Counted from the first letter of the stretch, positions 16,701 through 24,742 are shown. The stretch: 36,249 nt of DNA from Bacillota bacterium (GCA_023459675.1 JAEWTC010000010.1:1-36249); one strand, 5' to 3'. Translations and numbers: made by a program. Notes: generated by a model from the sequence alone, not told the origin.

Positions 16701-17341
16701 TCGCGCGCGACCTCCGCCTGCGCGGCCATCGGCCCGAGCATCTCCTGCAGTTCCTCCAAAAGATCGCGCACGCGGCTTAGGTTTTCATCGCTGCGCGAAA
16801 GCCGCCGCTCCGCCTCCTCCTTGCGGGCGCGGTAACGGCTGATGCCCGCCGCTTCCTCAAACACGGCGCGGCGCTCTTCGCTTTTGTTGGACAGGATCTC
16901 GTCCATCCGCCCCTGCCCGACGATGGAATAGCCTTCGCGGCCAAGCCCCGTATCGCGGAACAGGTCGATAATATCCTTCAGGCGGCAGGCGCTGCCGTTT
17001 AGAATGTATTCGCTCTCGCCGCTTCGAAACACCCGCCTTGTGATGGCAACCTCGCTGTAATCGGTGGGCAGCTCGCCGTCGGCGTTGTCAAACGTCAGGG
17101 TGACTTCGCAGTAGTTCATGGGTTTGCGCTGCTGCGTGCCGTTGAAAATCACGTCCGTCATCTGGTTGCCGCGCAGCTGCCGGGCGCTCTGTTCGCCCAG
17201 CACCCAGCGTACGGCGTCCGCAATGTTGCTTTTCCCGCAGCCGTTGGGGCCCACGATGCCCGTTACGTTCTGGGGAAACACAATCAGCGTGCGCTTGGCA
17301 AAGGACTTGAATCCGTAGATCTCCAGCTTGCTCAAACGCAT
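13745..17341 (-). CDS. smc: Chromosome partition protein SMC
   Basis: SMC forms the ring-shaped condensin with ScpA and ScpB that organises and segregates the chromosome. The 1198 residues fit the family. Walker A G-P-N-G-C-G-K-S is at 31-38, then long coiled coils flank the hinge (about 515-670, with G-V-H-D-V-V-A-K-L and a G-G-S-M-T-G-G-S segment). The C-terminal head has the ABC signature at about 1100 and Walker B with C-I-L-D-E-A-E-A-A-L-D-E-A-N-V. The signature reads L-F-S-S-G-E-R-A-L-T instead of the usual L-S-G-G-E, confirmed at codon level (TCC AGC GGC GAG). It starts 31 bases after the rnc stop, the conserved rnc-smc-ftsY order. scpA/scpB are not in the window. Confidence 0.97.
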   Translation of the reverse strand: MRLSKLEIYGFKSFAKRTLIVFPQNVTGIVGPNGCGKSNIADAVRWVLGEQSARQLRGNQMTDVIFNGTQQRKPMNYCEVTLTFDNADGELPTDYSEVAITRRVFRSGESEYILNGSACRLKDIIDLFRDTGLGREGYSIVGQGRMDEILSNKSEERRAVFEEAAGISRYRARKEEAERRLSRSDENLSRVRDLLEELQEMLGPMAAQAEVAREYLALAETLRELDVTLYLLRFDRLRKRTATVEDAIQAVAEEIETATEQLKTLADSRSEQEADMERLQEALSEAHRALLERKDELHRAQEERQALSSRAEAAQETVARLETERVAVETRMKMIEATADESKTGAVESERLRAEAEAALQERKAVHEKTALAAETLEEQLSAHKTEIIETMNRQQEQKTAHTRQATMLSQMEKRKAELESSLTGDMETETALRQALVQAQQNLQAEKQRLSQCEEERSALELTAKRQTGEAADRGAVAAGLAQEAKALELRIETLQELAAGYEGYQTAVKEALSYARERNLRGVHDVVAKLIDIPAALETALDMALGAAAQHIVTDTEQTAKTLIEYLRQNRLGRATFLPVDAMLPRTLDAREREVLTMKGCLGVASELCDYPEAFRGVMENLLGRTVIAEDLDCGVKIMRAGGRQFRLVTLEGDVMHAGGSMTGGSVQQKAQNLLGRDRMIRELKRELTEKSAQLETAVAAIGALTRRQEETTAALSAARYALQQQEIAVVRDTERLSSAKAELDAHAARLSAVQDAVNQLAEDIAELTADLERIRKQDAVGQPDMEAMAEKTNRLSAELSAARRERERTQEGLTAAMLSLQQAEHQCDRIRRDSGRLDEERKTCRAELETLALKKTQASKAIETAEADRALADRRIVEITGTVKEAEETVAGAEQARGAAQKTLKELYAQAEETRLLLDKAVERQHRHEMSLERARAELAQLDQRLWDTYELTYAGAKAAADEYLLVKRQSGADEAFDEKAGELTAQEIRERIKAMGSVNVAAIEEYAALSERVAEQTLQQNDILKAKQDLEALITSLEKEMRKVFCEQFELLQSLFVTSFKRLFGGGHAELKLTDPADPLRCDVEIIVQPPGKKRQLLSLFSSGERALTAIALLFAMLKLRPSPFCILDEAEAALDEANVGSFGDYLNEMAGGTQFIAITHRKGTMERCDSLFGVAMEERGVSDLVSVNLKDYQ

Positions 17342-17372
17342 TCTTTCGTCGCTCCCGCTTGTAGTAATCGTT

Positions 17373-18032
17373 TCAAGGCTTCTTCATGCTCTGAAGCGCC
17401 AGCCGGGCGGCGGCCTGTTCCGCCGTTTTCTTGGAAACGCCCGTACCGCGCGCCGCTGCGGCGCCGCCGACGCGCACCTCCACGGTGAAACGCTTGTCGT
17501 GCGGAGGGCCGTCCTCGCCCACGAGCGCATATTCCGGAAGCCCCAGCCCCTGCGCCTGCGAATAGGTTTGCAGCGCGCCCTTGTCGTCCCTGCCCTTGAG
17601 CAGGGCAAGCGCCTGATCGTCCAGGTACAGCCGCCGGGTGAGCGCGAGCGCCGCCCCGATGCCGCCGTCCAGGCACACCGCGGCGATCACCGCCTCCATC
17701 GCGTCGGCCAGAATGGCGGGCTTTTCACGGCCGCCGGTCTGCTCCTCGCCGTAGCCCATGCGCAGGCTTTGGCCTAGCCCAACTGTTTCCGCCAGATAGG
17801 CAAGCGTTTCCTCGCATACCAGCGCGGCGCGGCGGGCCGTCAGCTCGCCCTCGCCGGCGGTTTCATATTTTTGATACAGCAAATCGCTGACGCAGTATTG
17901 AAGCACCGCGTCGCCCAAAAACTCCAGCCGCTGATTATCGGTTTCCTCCAGGCACGAGGGGTGCGTCAGCGCCAGCTTGAAAAGCGCGCGGTCCCGGAAC
18001 GTATACTGAAGCGCTTCTTCCAGCGTGCGCAT
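17373..18032 (-). CDS. rnc: Ribonuclease III
   Basis: RNase III cleaves double-stranded RNA and matures rRNA precursors. The 219-residue protein has the catalytic domain with the signature Q-R-L-E-F-L-G-D-A-V-L (34-44, including E37 and D41) and the second metal-binding cluster D-A-M-E-A (D110, E113). A double-stranded RNA-binding domain follows, from about residue 150 to the end (G-x-G-x-S-K-K-T-A-E-Q-A-A-A-R-L-A-L). The length is normal. It lies between acpP and smc, as in many Bacillota. The 234-base GC-rich spacer before it is longer than usual and could hold a processing site. Confidence 0.96.
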   Translation of the reverse strand: MRTLEEALQYTFRDRALFKLALTHPSCLEETDNQRLEFLGDAVLQYCVSDLLYQKYETAGEGELTARRAALVCEETLAYLAETVGLGQSLRMGYGEEQTGGREKPAILADAMEAVIAAVCLDGGIGAALALTRRLYLDDQALALLKGRDDKGALQTYSQAQGLGLPEYALVGEDGPPHDKRFTVEVRVGGAAAARGTGVSKKTAEQAAARLALQSMKKP

Positions 18033-18266
18033 GGTTTCCCTCCTCTGCCAGGCCGCCGCCGCGCGCGGGGCAGCCCGGTGATGCCCGTGGTTATTCAGCC
18101 GCCCGGAAGAACCGCTTCGCCGCCAGCGGGCGCGGCGCTGTTGCGCATTGGAACGCCGCGGCGCGCGAAAGCTTCCGTTCGTCCGCCGCCTGTGCGGCGC
18201 ATGGCGGCGGCATCAAACGCCGGGCGCGCCTGCCCGTTTGCGCGGGCGGCGCCGCCCTGCGGGCGA
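18033..18266. other. GC-rich gene-free spacer between acpP and rnc
   Basis: No believable gene. The 14-base palindrome GGGCGGCGCCGCCC (18244-18257) lies ten bases after the acpP stop and can form a stable hairpin without a T run, so it may slow or attenuate transcription or protect the acpP end. Confidence 0.5.
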
Positions 18267-18494
18267 TTACTGGTTGGCTTCGATGTATTTCACCACGTCG
18301 CCGACTGTTTTCAGCCCCAGAATGACCTCGTCCTCCACCTCGATGTTGAATTCGCTTTCCAGCTCGAGGATCAGCACCATCACGTTGGCGCTGTCGGCCT
18401 TCAGGTCTTCCACAAGTCTGCTTTCGGGGGCGATCATTTTGGCGTCCACCTGCAGCTGTTCTGCGATCATGTCCCGCACTTTGTCAAATACCAT
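18267..18494 (-). CDS. acpP: Acyl carrier protein
   Basis: A 75-residue acidic helical protein that carries growing fatty-acyl chains on a phosphopantetheine attached to serine. The attachment site is D-S-A at residues 34-36 (Ser35), where the family norm is D-S-L; the following helix N-V-M-V-L-I-L-E-L-E-S-E-F is the usual helix II that binds partner enzymes. The C-terminus T-V-G-D-V-V-K-Y-I matches the family. TAAGGAGG lies nine bases upstream of the ATG. It follows plsX by 13 bases, so the acyl-ACP:phosphate acyltransferase and its substrate carrier are coexpressed. Confidence 0.94.
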   Translation of the reverse strand: MVFDKVRDMIAEQLQVDAKMIAPESRLVEDLKADSANVMVLILELESEFNIEVEDEVILGLKTVGDVVKYIEANQ

Positions 18495-18507
18495 GAATAC
18501 GTCCTCC

Positions 18508-19515
18508 TTATAATTGCTGATGAATCCCGTTTGTAATTGCGCCTACGACGTCCGCCGTCACCATTTGCACGCCCTGGCGGATGGCGCAGGCAATCGCGTG
18601 GGCGCTGCACGAGCCGTGCGCCTTGATCACGCAGCCGTTCACGCCCAGCAGCGGCGCGCCGCCGACCTCGGAATAATCCATGGTCTTTTTCACGCGCCGG
18701 AACGCGCCCTTGCTGAGCAGCGCGCCCATCTTGGATTTGAAATTGGCGGTGATCTCCTTTTTGATCATCGAAAGCAGCGTACTTGCCACGCCTTCCATGA
18801 ACTTCAAGATCACGTTGCCCACAAACCCGTCGCACACCACGACGTCCGCCCGGTCGTGGGTGATGTCGCGGCCTTCCACGTTGCCCACGAAGTTCAGCCC
18901 GCTGGCCGAAAGCAGCTTATAGGCGGCCTTCGTCAGCTCGCAGCCCTTTTCGGCCTCCGCGCCGTTGTTCACCAGCCCGACGCGGGGGTTTTTCACGCCG
19001 CGCATGTTGCGCATATACGCGTCGCCCATCTGCGCGAACTGCACCAGATACTCCGGCCTGCAATCCACGTTCGCGCCGCAGTCGATCAGCAGAAAGTAAT
19101 CCTTTCCGTTGGGCAGCAGCGGCCCGAGCGCCGGGCGGTCAACGCCCGGAATGCGCCCGAGGCGGAACATTCCGCCGGCGAGCACCGCGCCCGTAGAACC
19201 GGCGGAAACGAACGCGTCCACCTGCTTGTCCTTTAATTTCAGAAGTCCGTCCACAATGGCGCTGCGCGTTTTCTTGCGCACGGCCATCACGGGGGCTTCC
19301 TCAATGGCGATCAGCTCCGGGCAATCTTCCACCGTAACGCGCGCCAGCAGCTCCGGCGCGTCGGAAAACAGCTCGCGGAGCTTCCCGTCCACAATCTCCC
19401 TGGGTCCGCCCAGCACGATCTCCAGCGCGGGGAACTCGCAAAGCGCTTCCCTGGCGCCGCCCACGGTGGAATCCGGCGCGTTGTCGCCGCCCATGGCATC
19501 CAGATAAATTTTCAT
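18508..19515 (-). CDS. plsX: Phosphate acyltransferase PlsX
   Basis: PlsX converts acyl-ACP and phosphate to acyl-phosphate, the donor for PlsY in phosphatidic acid synthesis, at the inner face of the membrane. The 335-residue protein starts with the family hallmark M-x-I-x-L-D-A-M-G-G-D-N-A-P (residues 1-14). Other conserved parts are V-S-A-G-S-T-G-A-V-L-A (about 103-113), D-C-G-A-N-V-D-C-R-P (about 147-156), V-G-L-V-N-N-G-A-E (about 180-188) and V-C-D-G-F-V-G-N-V-I-L-K (about 225-236). It starts six bases after the stop of the beta-propeller gene, which suggests coupled expression. No FapR-type operator was recognised. Confidence 0.96.
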   Translation of the reverse strand: MKIYLDAMGGDNAPDSTVGGAREALCEFPALEIVLGGPREIVDGKLRELFSDAPELLARVTVEDCPELIAIEEAPVMAVRKKTRSAIVDGLLKLKDKQVDAFVSAGSTGAVLAGGMFRLGRIPGVDRPALGPLLPNGKDYFLLIDCGANVDCRPEYLVQFAQMGDAYMRNMRGVKNPRVGLVNNGAEAEKGCELTKAAYKLLSASGLNFVGNVEGRDITHDRADVVVCDGFVGNVILKFMEGVASTLLSMIKKEITANFKSKMGALLSKGAFRRVKKTMDYSEVGGAPLLGVNGCVIKAHGSCSAHAIACAIRQGVQMVTADVVGAITNGIHQQL

Positions 19516-19521
19516 CGTTTC

Positions 19522-22500
19522 TTACTCCAGCGTGATCGCGTAAATGTAACTGGGATCCGCACCCGTGGTGGAGAGTATCAAAACGTTGCGGTACGCCGCC
19601 GGAGACGCAAGCACCTGGCCTTCCAGCTGCAGGGTGTCTTTCACGGCGCCGCTTGCCGCGTCCAGCAGCACCACGGTTCCGTCGGACAGGGCCTGTACGA
19701 TCCACGCGTCCCCCGCCGTATTGTACACCGCCACGGGGCTGGATTGGGTGGGCGCGCTCAGCGCGGCCGACCAGGCCACGGTACCGTCGGTTTTCTTAAG
19801 CGCGTAGAGCGTGGCTCCCGTGTCGCCGTTGGTGACCGTGAAGAATACCAGGTCGCTCACGTGGTTTTGGCCGATCACCGGGCTTGCGTAAACGCCCGTG
19901 GCGTTGGCCGAGGAATAGGTCAGGCCGGTCATATCGAACTGCCAGAGCTTTTTACCCGTCAGCGCGTCGAACCGGAAGAACGACGCGACGCCGTCCCTGC
20001 CCTGGTTTTTCACGGTGTTGCCCACGTACAGCGAAAGCTCCGTGCCCGCGGGGTTCAAAACCAGCGCGACCGCGCTTTCGATCTGGTCGCCGGTTTTCGC
20101 CGCCCACATGGCCGTCAGCGTGTTCACGTCCACGCACTGCACCACGCCCTTCGCGTCCCCGAAGAAGGCGTAGGGGCCGTACATCGCCACGGAACCGTCG
20201 ATGTTGGTTTCCTTGGCGGCCTGCCCGGGCGCGGTCCAGGTATAGCGCTGGTATTTGGGGCTGATGGTGAGCGTTCCTACGGTGTAATCAAACGCCGTGT
20301 TGAAATCGGCCAGATACAGCACGCCGTTTTGCCCGCCCACGATCATCGCGCCGGTGTTCTTGTCAAACAGCGGAGCGCCGGAGAAGCCGGAATAGTTGGT
20401 TTGCACGGGCTTGCCGCGGCCGTTGAGCAGGGCAAGCTCCTTGCCGTTGAGCAGGTTATAGATATGCAGGCCGTTGTCCAGCTTGGTTTTATCGGCCTTG
20501 ATGGAATAGAACTGCCCGAACGCCGCGATGGGGGAACCGTCGGTCGCCACGGATACCGCGCCGTTGGACGGCCAGCCAAGGCTGATGGGCTCGCGCGTTT
20601 GCTCGCCGGTGGTCAGGTCCAGGAAGTACACCTTCCCGTTCTGCGCGCCTACGATCACTTCCTTGAGCGCCGTTTTGTCCTTCATTTCCTGTGTGATATT
20701 CAACAGCTGGCGCACTTCCATGGGCCATTTCACAATGGCCGCCTGCCCGGGCCAGCCGACGCCCGTCAGCGTTGCGCCGTTCATCTTCATGGCGCCTTCC
20801 AGGGGCGTTTTCCATAAGACCGAGAGTTTTCCCTTTTCCACTTCCGCAGTGCCAAACGCCGCGTTCTGGCGCAGGGGGCCGCCGCGGAAGGTGAGCACGC
20901 CGGACTGATCCCAGATGGCGTAACGGTCCGCGTCAAGCATGTTGATCAGCGCCGTACGGCTGAAATCGGACGTTTTGGTGGTGCCGTCGTACGCCGTGGT
21001 TTTCAGGCTCACCACGCCGGAGCCTTCGGTCGTATCCGCCGCGACGGACAACAGCGGCATCAGCGTGGGGCTGGGCGTCGGGGTGGGCTCAGGCGTGGGC
21101 GTGGGGCTGGGCTCGGTCGTAGGCGTGGGCGAGGGGGTGGGCTCGGGTGTTACGGTAGGCGCGACCGTGGGCGCCAGGGTAACGTCGGCGGGCGCCTGGG
21201 TTTCCGGCGCGGCGGTGTCCTCCGGGATCGGGGCGGGCGCGTATTCCACGTCCTCGTGGAAATCCGCCTGCTTAAACCCTTCGCCAACCAGCAGCTCATA
21301 GCCTACGTACAGCGAACCGGCGTAAGGCTCGTCCATAAGCGCTTCCAGCGTCCAAACGCGGGTATCGTCCGTCTGGGTCATATTCATGCCCGCGTCGTTT
21401 ACGGTCAGGGTCGCAATTTCGTCGCCGTAATCGTTCACCACGCGCACGGCAGAAACGTCCAAACTGGTGACCACGGAGAAGCTCACGTTGACGGGAACCT
21501 CGTCCGCTACGGTGGAAACCAGGAAGTCCTGTACGGGCGGCTCAAACACCATGGGCGGATCAATGCGCACCGGCTGCAGGAACGTACTGGTTTCGTCCCA
21601 CGTGCCGTCCTTGTTCATGGCCTGCGCCGTCAGGTTTCCGGTATAGGCGGTTTCAAAGGTGGCGCGCAGCTTCCAGATATTGCCGTCGGAATTCTTGGTG
21701 ACCGTTCCCAACAGCCGGTCCTGATCGGTAATGGTTTTTTCCAGCACCACGCCGCCCATGTCGTCCACAATGCGGATCGCCTGGGTGGCGGTGGTCGCAA
21801 GAATGCTGAAGGAAAGCTCCATCGGCGCGGTGCCCGCGTCCGGCTGTACGGAGAACGAGCGGATGGCGATTTCCTCGGGCATGATCAATTCCTTGAGCGT
21901 CGTTTGCAGGGAACGCATGGTTTCGCCCACGGTTCCGGAAACGCCCTCCCAATCGGGCAGCCAAACGCCCGCGAACGCGCCGCCAAGCAGCACCAGCACG
22001 AGCAGCAAAATCAGCCAGCCCTTGCCGCTGCGGCGGGGAGGCTTGCGGCTGTCAAACGGAGTTTTCATGGGCGGCTGCTGGGTGGGTTCCGGCCAGCCGT
22101 AGGCGTTGTCCCGCTGGCGGTTCGCCGGCGGCATGGGCCGCTGGGGCTGCGCCTGCGGCCGGGGGCGCTGGGGCGCGTCGGCGCGCACGGGGTTGCGGTA
22201 CGGGTTTTCCGCCGGAGCCTGGCGCAGATTGCCGCCGGCCGTGGGTGCGGCGGTGCGCATGCCCTGCAGGCGCTCGTTCTGGTCGGCCTGCCTGCGCACG
22301 GGCTGGGTGCTCTCCTCCGCGGGGGCCGGGGTTACGGCGCCTTCGTGCAGGCGGGCCACACGGCCCGAACGGCGCGGCGCGGGCGCATCCCCGGCGGGGC
22401 CTGCGGGCATGGGCGCGTCCGCCGCGGGGCTCGCGGGCTTGGGCGCGGGCGCGTTTAACGGTTCCATGCGGCCTCCCAGTTGAAAGGCGTCGGCCTGCTC

Positions 22501-22641
22501 GTCGTTTGCAAACGGCGCGCCGGTGCCCTCGGGGTTGATGAACGGATCATCATACGGCGCAAAAGGCTCCTGCTCCCAGGAAGCTTCCGGCGGCTTGACG
22601 TTTTGGAACTGCTTGGGGTTTTGCTTATGATAATCGCTCAA
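19522..22641 (-). CDS. Membrane-anchored Ig-like / PQQ-type beta-propeller protein
   Basis: A protein of 1039 residues if translation begins at the TTG at 22641, which is nine bases after AAGGAG; no ATG has a comparable site. Order of parts: a long Pro/Ala/Arg-rich, probably disordered cytoplasmic region (1 to about 205); one transmembrane helix (about 208-229, flanked by R-R-S-G-K-G-W); two Ig-like beta domains (about 255-470, each with an F-S-V/F-S-I core and an R-V-V-N-D-Y-G-D or R-I-V-D-D-M-G-G strand); a Pro/Thr/Glu stalk (about 487-530); and a repeat-rich C-terminal domain with PQQ-like propeller blades such as L-Y-A-L-K-K-T-D-G-T-V-A-W and V-N-T-L-T-A-M-W-A-A-K-T-G-D. The propeller should face outside. 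Function is unknown; scaffold or wall-assembly roles would fit. It heads the plsX operon from its own promoter. Confidence 0.82.
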   Translation of the reverse strand: MSDYHKQNPKQFQNVKPPEASWEQEPFAPYDDPFINPEGTGAPFANDEQADAFQLGGRMEPLNAPAPKPASPAADAPMPAGPAGDAPAPRRSGRVARLHEGAVTPAPAEESTQPVRRQADQNERLQGMRTAAPTAGGNLRQAPAENPYRNPVRADAPQRPRPQAQPQRPMPPANRQRDNAYGWPEPTQQPPMKTPFDSRKPPRRSGKGWLILLLVLVLLGGAFAGVWLPDWEGVSGTVGETMRSLQTTLKELIMPEEIAIRSFSVQPDAGTAPMELSFSILATTATQAIRIVDDMGGVVLEKTITDQDRLLGTVTKNSDGNIWKLRATFETAYTGNLTAQAMNKDGTWDETSTFLQPVRIDPPMVFEPPVQDFLVSTVADEVPVNVSFSVVTSLDVSAVRVVNDYGDEIATLTVNDAGMNMTQTDDTRVWTLEALMDEPYAGSLYVGYELLVGEGFKQADFHEDVEYAPAPIPEDTAAPETQAPADVTLAPTVAPTVTPEPTPSPTPTTEPSPTPTPEPTPTPSPTLMPLLSVAADTTEGSGVVSLKTTAYDGTTKTSDFSRTALINMLDADRYAIWDQSGVLTFRGGPLRQNAAFGTAEVEKGKLSVLWKTPLEGAMKMNGATLTGVGWPGQAAIVKWPMEVRQLLNITQEMKDKTALKEVIVGAQNGKVYFLDLTTGEQTREPISLGWPSNGAVSVATDGSPIAAFGQFYSIKADKTKLDNGLHIYNLLNGKELALLNGRGKPVQTNYSGFSGAPLFDKNTGAMIVGGQNGVLYLADFNTAFDYTVGTLTISPKYQRYTWTAPGQAAKETNIDGSVAMYGPYAFFGDAKGVVQCVDVNTLTAMWAAKTGDQIESAVALVLNPAGTELSLYVGNTVKNQGRDGVASFFRFDALTGKKLWQFDMTGLTYSSANATGVYASPVIGQNHVSDLVFFTVTNGDTGATLYALKKTDGTVAWSAALSAPTQSSPVAVYNTAGDAWIVQALSDGTVVLLDAASGAVKDTLQLEGQVLASPAAYRNVLILSTTGADPSYIYAITLE
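21065..21175. repeat. Pro-Thr-Glu stalk coding repeat
   Basis: Degenerate short repeats encode alternating T-P, E-P and S-P units in the stalk of the beta-propeller protein, typical of an extended wall-spanning linker. Confidence 0.7.
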
Positions 22642-22700
22642 CGTTACGCACTCCTTATACCCTAGGGTGATTGATTGTACGCATGAATATGCCAATGTTC

Positions 22701-22729
22701 ATTATACCAACAATCCCCGCCGTTCACAA
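22701..22729 (-). promoter_or_regulatory. Sigma-A promoter of the beta-propeller-plsX-acpP-rnc-smc-ftsY operon
   Basis: Read on the minus strand: TTGTGA (22729-22724), 17-base spacer, perfect TATAAT (22706-22701). It lies about 60 bases before the TTG start at 22641. Confidence 0.82.
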
Positions 22730-22815
22730 GCCCCCGCCCCCGCCGTGGCCCCGCGCCGCGCCGCGCAAACGCCCGCGGTTTCCGCGGGAACAGCCAGTAT
22801 CTTCCAACGCGCCTA

Positions 22816-22844
22816 TTGTACGGCGGCGTTCGCAGTGCTATACT
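22816..22844 (+). promoter_or_regulatory. Sigma-A promoter of the SPFH-TM-TIR cassette
   Basis: TTGTAC (22816-22821), 17-base spacer, TATACT (22839-22844); 63 bases before the SPFH gene start. It is back to back with the minus-strand promoter at 22701-22729. Confidence 0.75.
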
Positions 22845-22906
22845 GTGAGCAGCAAATTCTCGTTTCAGTTGCAGCATACCGACAGCCAAATCGGAGGGTT
22901 CCACCC

Positions 22907-24028
22907 ATGAAAGCAATCGATATCATCCGCTATGAAGGTGATAACGACACCTTCATTTGGAAGCATCCCTGCGAGGACTTCAACACGCTCACGCAGCTGA
23001 TCGTCCACGAATCCCAGGAGGCGGTGTTCTTCCAAAACGGGCAGGCGCTGGACCTGTTCGGCCCGGGCAGGCATACGCTGGAAACGCAGAACATTCCGCT
23101 GCTGCGAAGAATTCAAAGCATTCCCACGGGCGGGCAGACGCCCTTCCACTGCGAGGTATACTTCGTCAACAAAACCGAGCAGATGCCCATCAAGTGGGGC
23201 ACGGACAGCCATGTGGAATACCTCGACCCCACCTACGGCTTCCCGCTCAAGCTGGGCGCATCGGGGGGCATGTCGCTCAAGGTGGGCAACGCGCGCAAGC
23301 TGCTTGTAAAGCTCGTGGGCACGGAAAAGGCGTTCGACCGCGAAAAGCTGACCGCCATGTTCCGCGCGCTGCTGATGTCCAAGGTCAAGCCCTATCTGGC
23401 GCAGACGATGCTGGAAAGCCGCCTGTCCATTTTCGACGCGGATTCGCAGATGGACCGCATCTCCGGCGGCTTGCAGCAGCGCCTCGCGCCGGACTTCGCC
23501 GATTACGGGCTGGAGCTTGTGCGCTTCTTCGTCACCACCATCGTAAAACCCGAGGGCGACCCGCTGTATGAAAAGTTCAAGGAGCTGCATCTGCGCCGCT
23601 TTGCGGACGTAACCGAGGCCGAGATCCGCCAGCAGGTCGGCGTGATCGACCAGACCACCGAGGCCAAGCGCACGGTAATCCAGGCGCAGGGCGTTGCGGA
23701 CAAGCGGCGCATCGAGGGCTATTCCTACCAGCAGGAGCGGGGTTTCGACGTCGCCCAGAAGGTGGCCGAAAACGAAGGCGCGGGCAATTTCTCCAGCGCG
23801 GGCATCGGCCTGGGCATGATGGGCGGCGTGGCGGTAGGCATGGGAAGCGGCATCGCGGGGATGACCAACGACGCGCTCAAGCCCGTTACGCAGGCGCAGG
23901 CGGCGCCCGCGGGCGGCATTGCCGATTTCCAACAGAAGGTGGACAAGCTGCTGATCATGAAAAACAGCGGGCTGCTGACCGACGCGGAATTCGAAGCGGC
24001 GAAGCAGCAGCTCCTTTCCCAGCTGTAA
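22907..24028 (+). CDS. SPFH-domain protein (YdjI / 'virion core'-type) with SHOCT tail
   Basis: A 373-residue protein. Residues about 20-230 form an SPFH/Band 7-type domain of the subgroup related to Bacillus YdjI (E-S-Q-E-A-V-F-F-x-N-G-Q-A-L-D-L-F-G-P-G-R-H-T-L-x-T-Q-N-I-P-L). A helical region follows (about 225-285; V-T-E-A-E-I-R-Q-Q-V and the A-K-R-T-V-I-Q-A-Q-G-V-A-D segment), then a glycine/methionine-rich stretch (about 290-315) and a C-terminal SHOCT-like helix pair (about 338-373; L-L-x-S-G-L-L-T-D-A-E-F-E-A-A-K-Q-Q-L-L). SPFH proteins form large rings or scaffolds at membranes; YdjI acts in envelope stress with PspA. GGAGGG lies eight bases before ATG 22907. It is the first gene of a three-gene unit. 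Confidence 0.9.
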   Translation: MKAIDIIRYEGDNDTFIWKHPCEDFNTLTQLIVHESQEAVFFQNGQALDLFGPGRHTLETQNIPLLRRIQSIPTGGQTPFHCEVYFVNKTEQMPIKWGTDSHVEYLDPTYGFPLKLGASGGMSLKVGNARKLLVKLVGTEKAFDREKLTAMFRALLMSKVKPYLAQTMLESRLSIFDADSQMDRISGGLQQRLAPDFADYGLELVRFFVTTIVKPEGDPLYEKFKELHLRRFADVTEAEIRQQVGVIDQTTEAKRTVIQAQGVADKRRIEGYSYQQERGFDVAQKVAENEGAGNFSSAGIGLGMMGGVAVGMGSGIAGMTNDALKPVTQAQAAPAGGIADFQQKVDKLLIMKNSGLLTDAEFEAAKQQLLSQL

Positions 24029-24040
24029 GGGGGGGTACCA

Positions 24041-24724
24041 ATGAAAAGAGCATACGCAAACGCCGTCATCCTGTTCACGGGGCTGCTCATTGCCGCGCTG
24101 ATCAACCTGATCGTATTCCTGCTGCCGCTCTCGCGCGAGGGCAGCTTCTGGCTTGGGTACGGGTTCGCCATGGGCGCGCTGGCGCTTTCGGTGCTTGCGG
24201 GCGTTACGGAGTTCCTGCAGCCGGGGCTGCGCAGCAAATTCTACGGCCTTCCGCCGTTCACGGTGGTGCTGATCTACGCCTGCGCGCAGGTGGTGCTGGG
24301 CGGGGTGGAAATGCTGTTTTCCTTCCTCTCGCCCCTGCTCTCGCTGCTTTTGAACCTGATCCTCCTGTTGCTCATGCTGCTGGGGCTGGTCACCGCGGGC
24401 GCCGCCGTGGGCGTTGCCGCGCACATCGACCGGAAAACCGGGAACAAGCGCGCCTATCTGGAAACGCTGTATGCGGAGCTTACCGCGATGGCGGAGATGG
24501 CGCCGGACCCGGAGCTCCAGCAAATGTTCCTCTCGCTTTGCGAGGACGCCCGTTTCGCCGATCCCATGAGCGGCCCGGAGCTTGCGGCGCTGGAGCGCGA
24601 GATTGCCGACACGGTTTCCGCGCTCAAGCTGAGCCAAAGCAGCCCCGCCAGCGCCAAAAAAATCGGCGCGGAGCTGAAACGATTGTTAAACGAACGCAGC
24701 CAGAAAGTGAAAGCCGCAAAATAG
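24041..24724 (+). CDS. Four-helix membrane protein of unknown function
   Basis: A 227-residue protein with about four hydrophobic segments (residues about 8-30, 36-55, 68-95 and 98-128) and a soluble helical C-terminal half (about 135-227) that ends in a lysine-rich stretch. I do not recognise the family. AGGGGGGG lies just upstream of the ATG, 12 bases after the SPFH gene stop, and the TIR gene follows after 18 bases, so the three genes are almost surely one transcript. By position it may anchor the SPFH scaffold or link it to the TIR protein; that is inference only. Confidence 0.75.
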   Translation: MKRAYANAVILFTGLLIAALINLIVFLLPLSREGSFWLGYGFAMGALALSVLAGVTEFLQPGLRSKFYGLPPFTVVLIYACAQVVLGGVEMLFSFLSPLLSLLLNLILLLLMLLGLVTAGAAVGVAAHIDRKTGNKRAYLETLYAELTAMAEMAPDPELQQMFLSLCEDARFADPMSGPELAALEREIADTVSALKLSQSSPASAKKIGAELKRLLNERSQKVKAAK

Positions 24725-24742
24725 CGCGACCGGAGGCACGGC

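Noticed and set aside
14858..16780. 640-residue plus-strand open frame inside smc
   Set aside because: Antisense shadow of the SMC coiled-coil region, with Arg/Leu/His-rich low-information sequence and no supported start.
22865..24637. 590-residue minus-strand open frame over the SPFH gene
   Set aside because: Shadow frame; the plus-strand SPFH gene has motifs, promoter and ribosome binding site.
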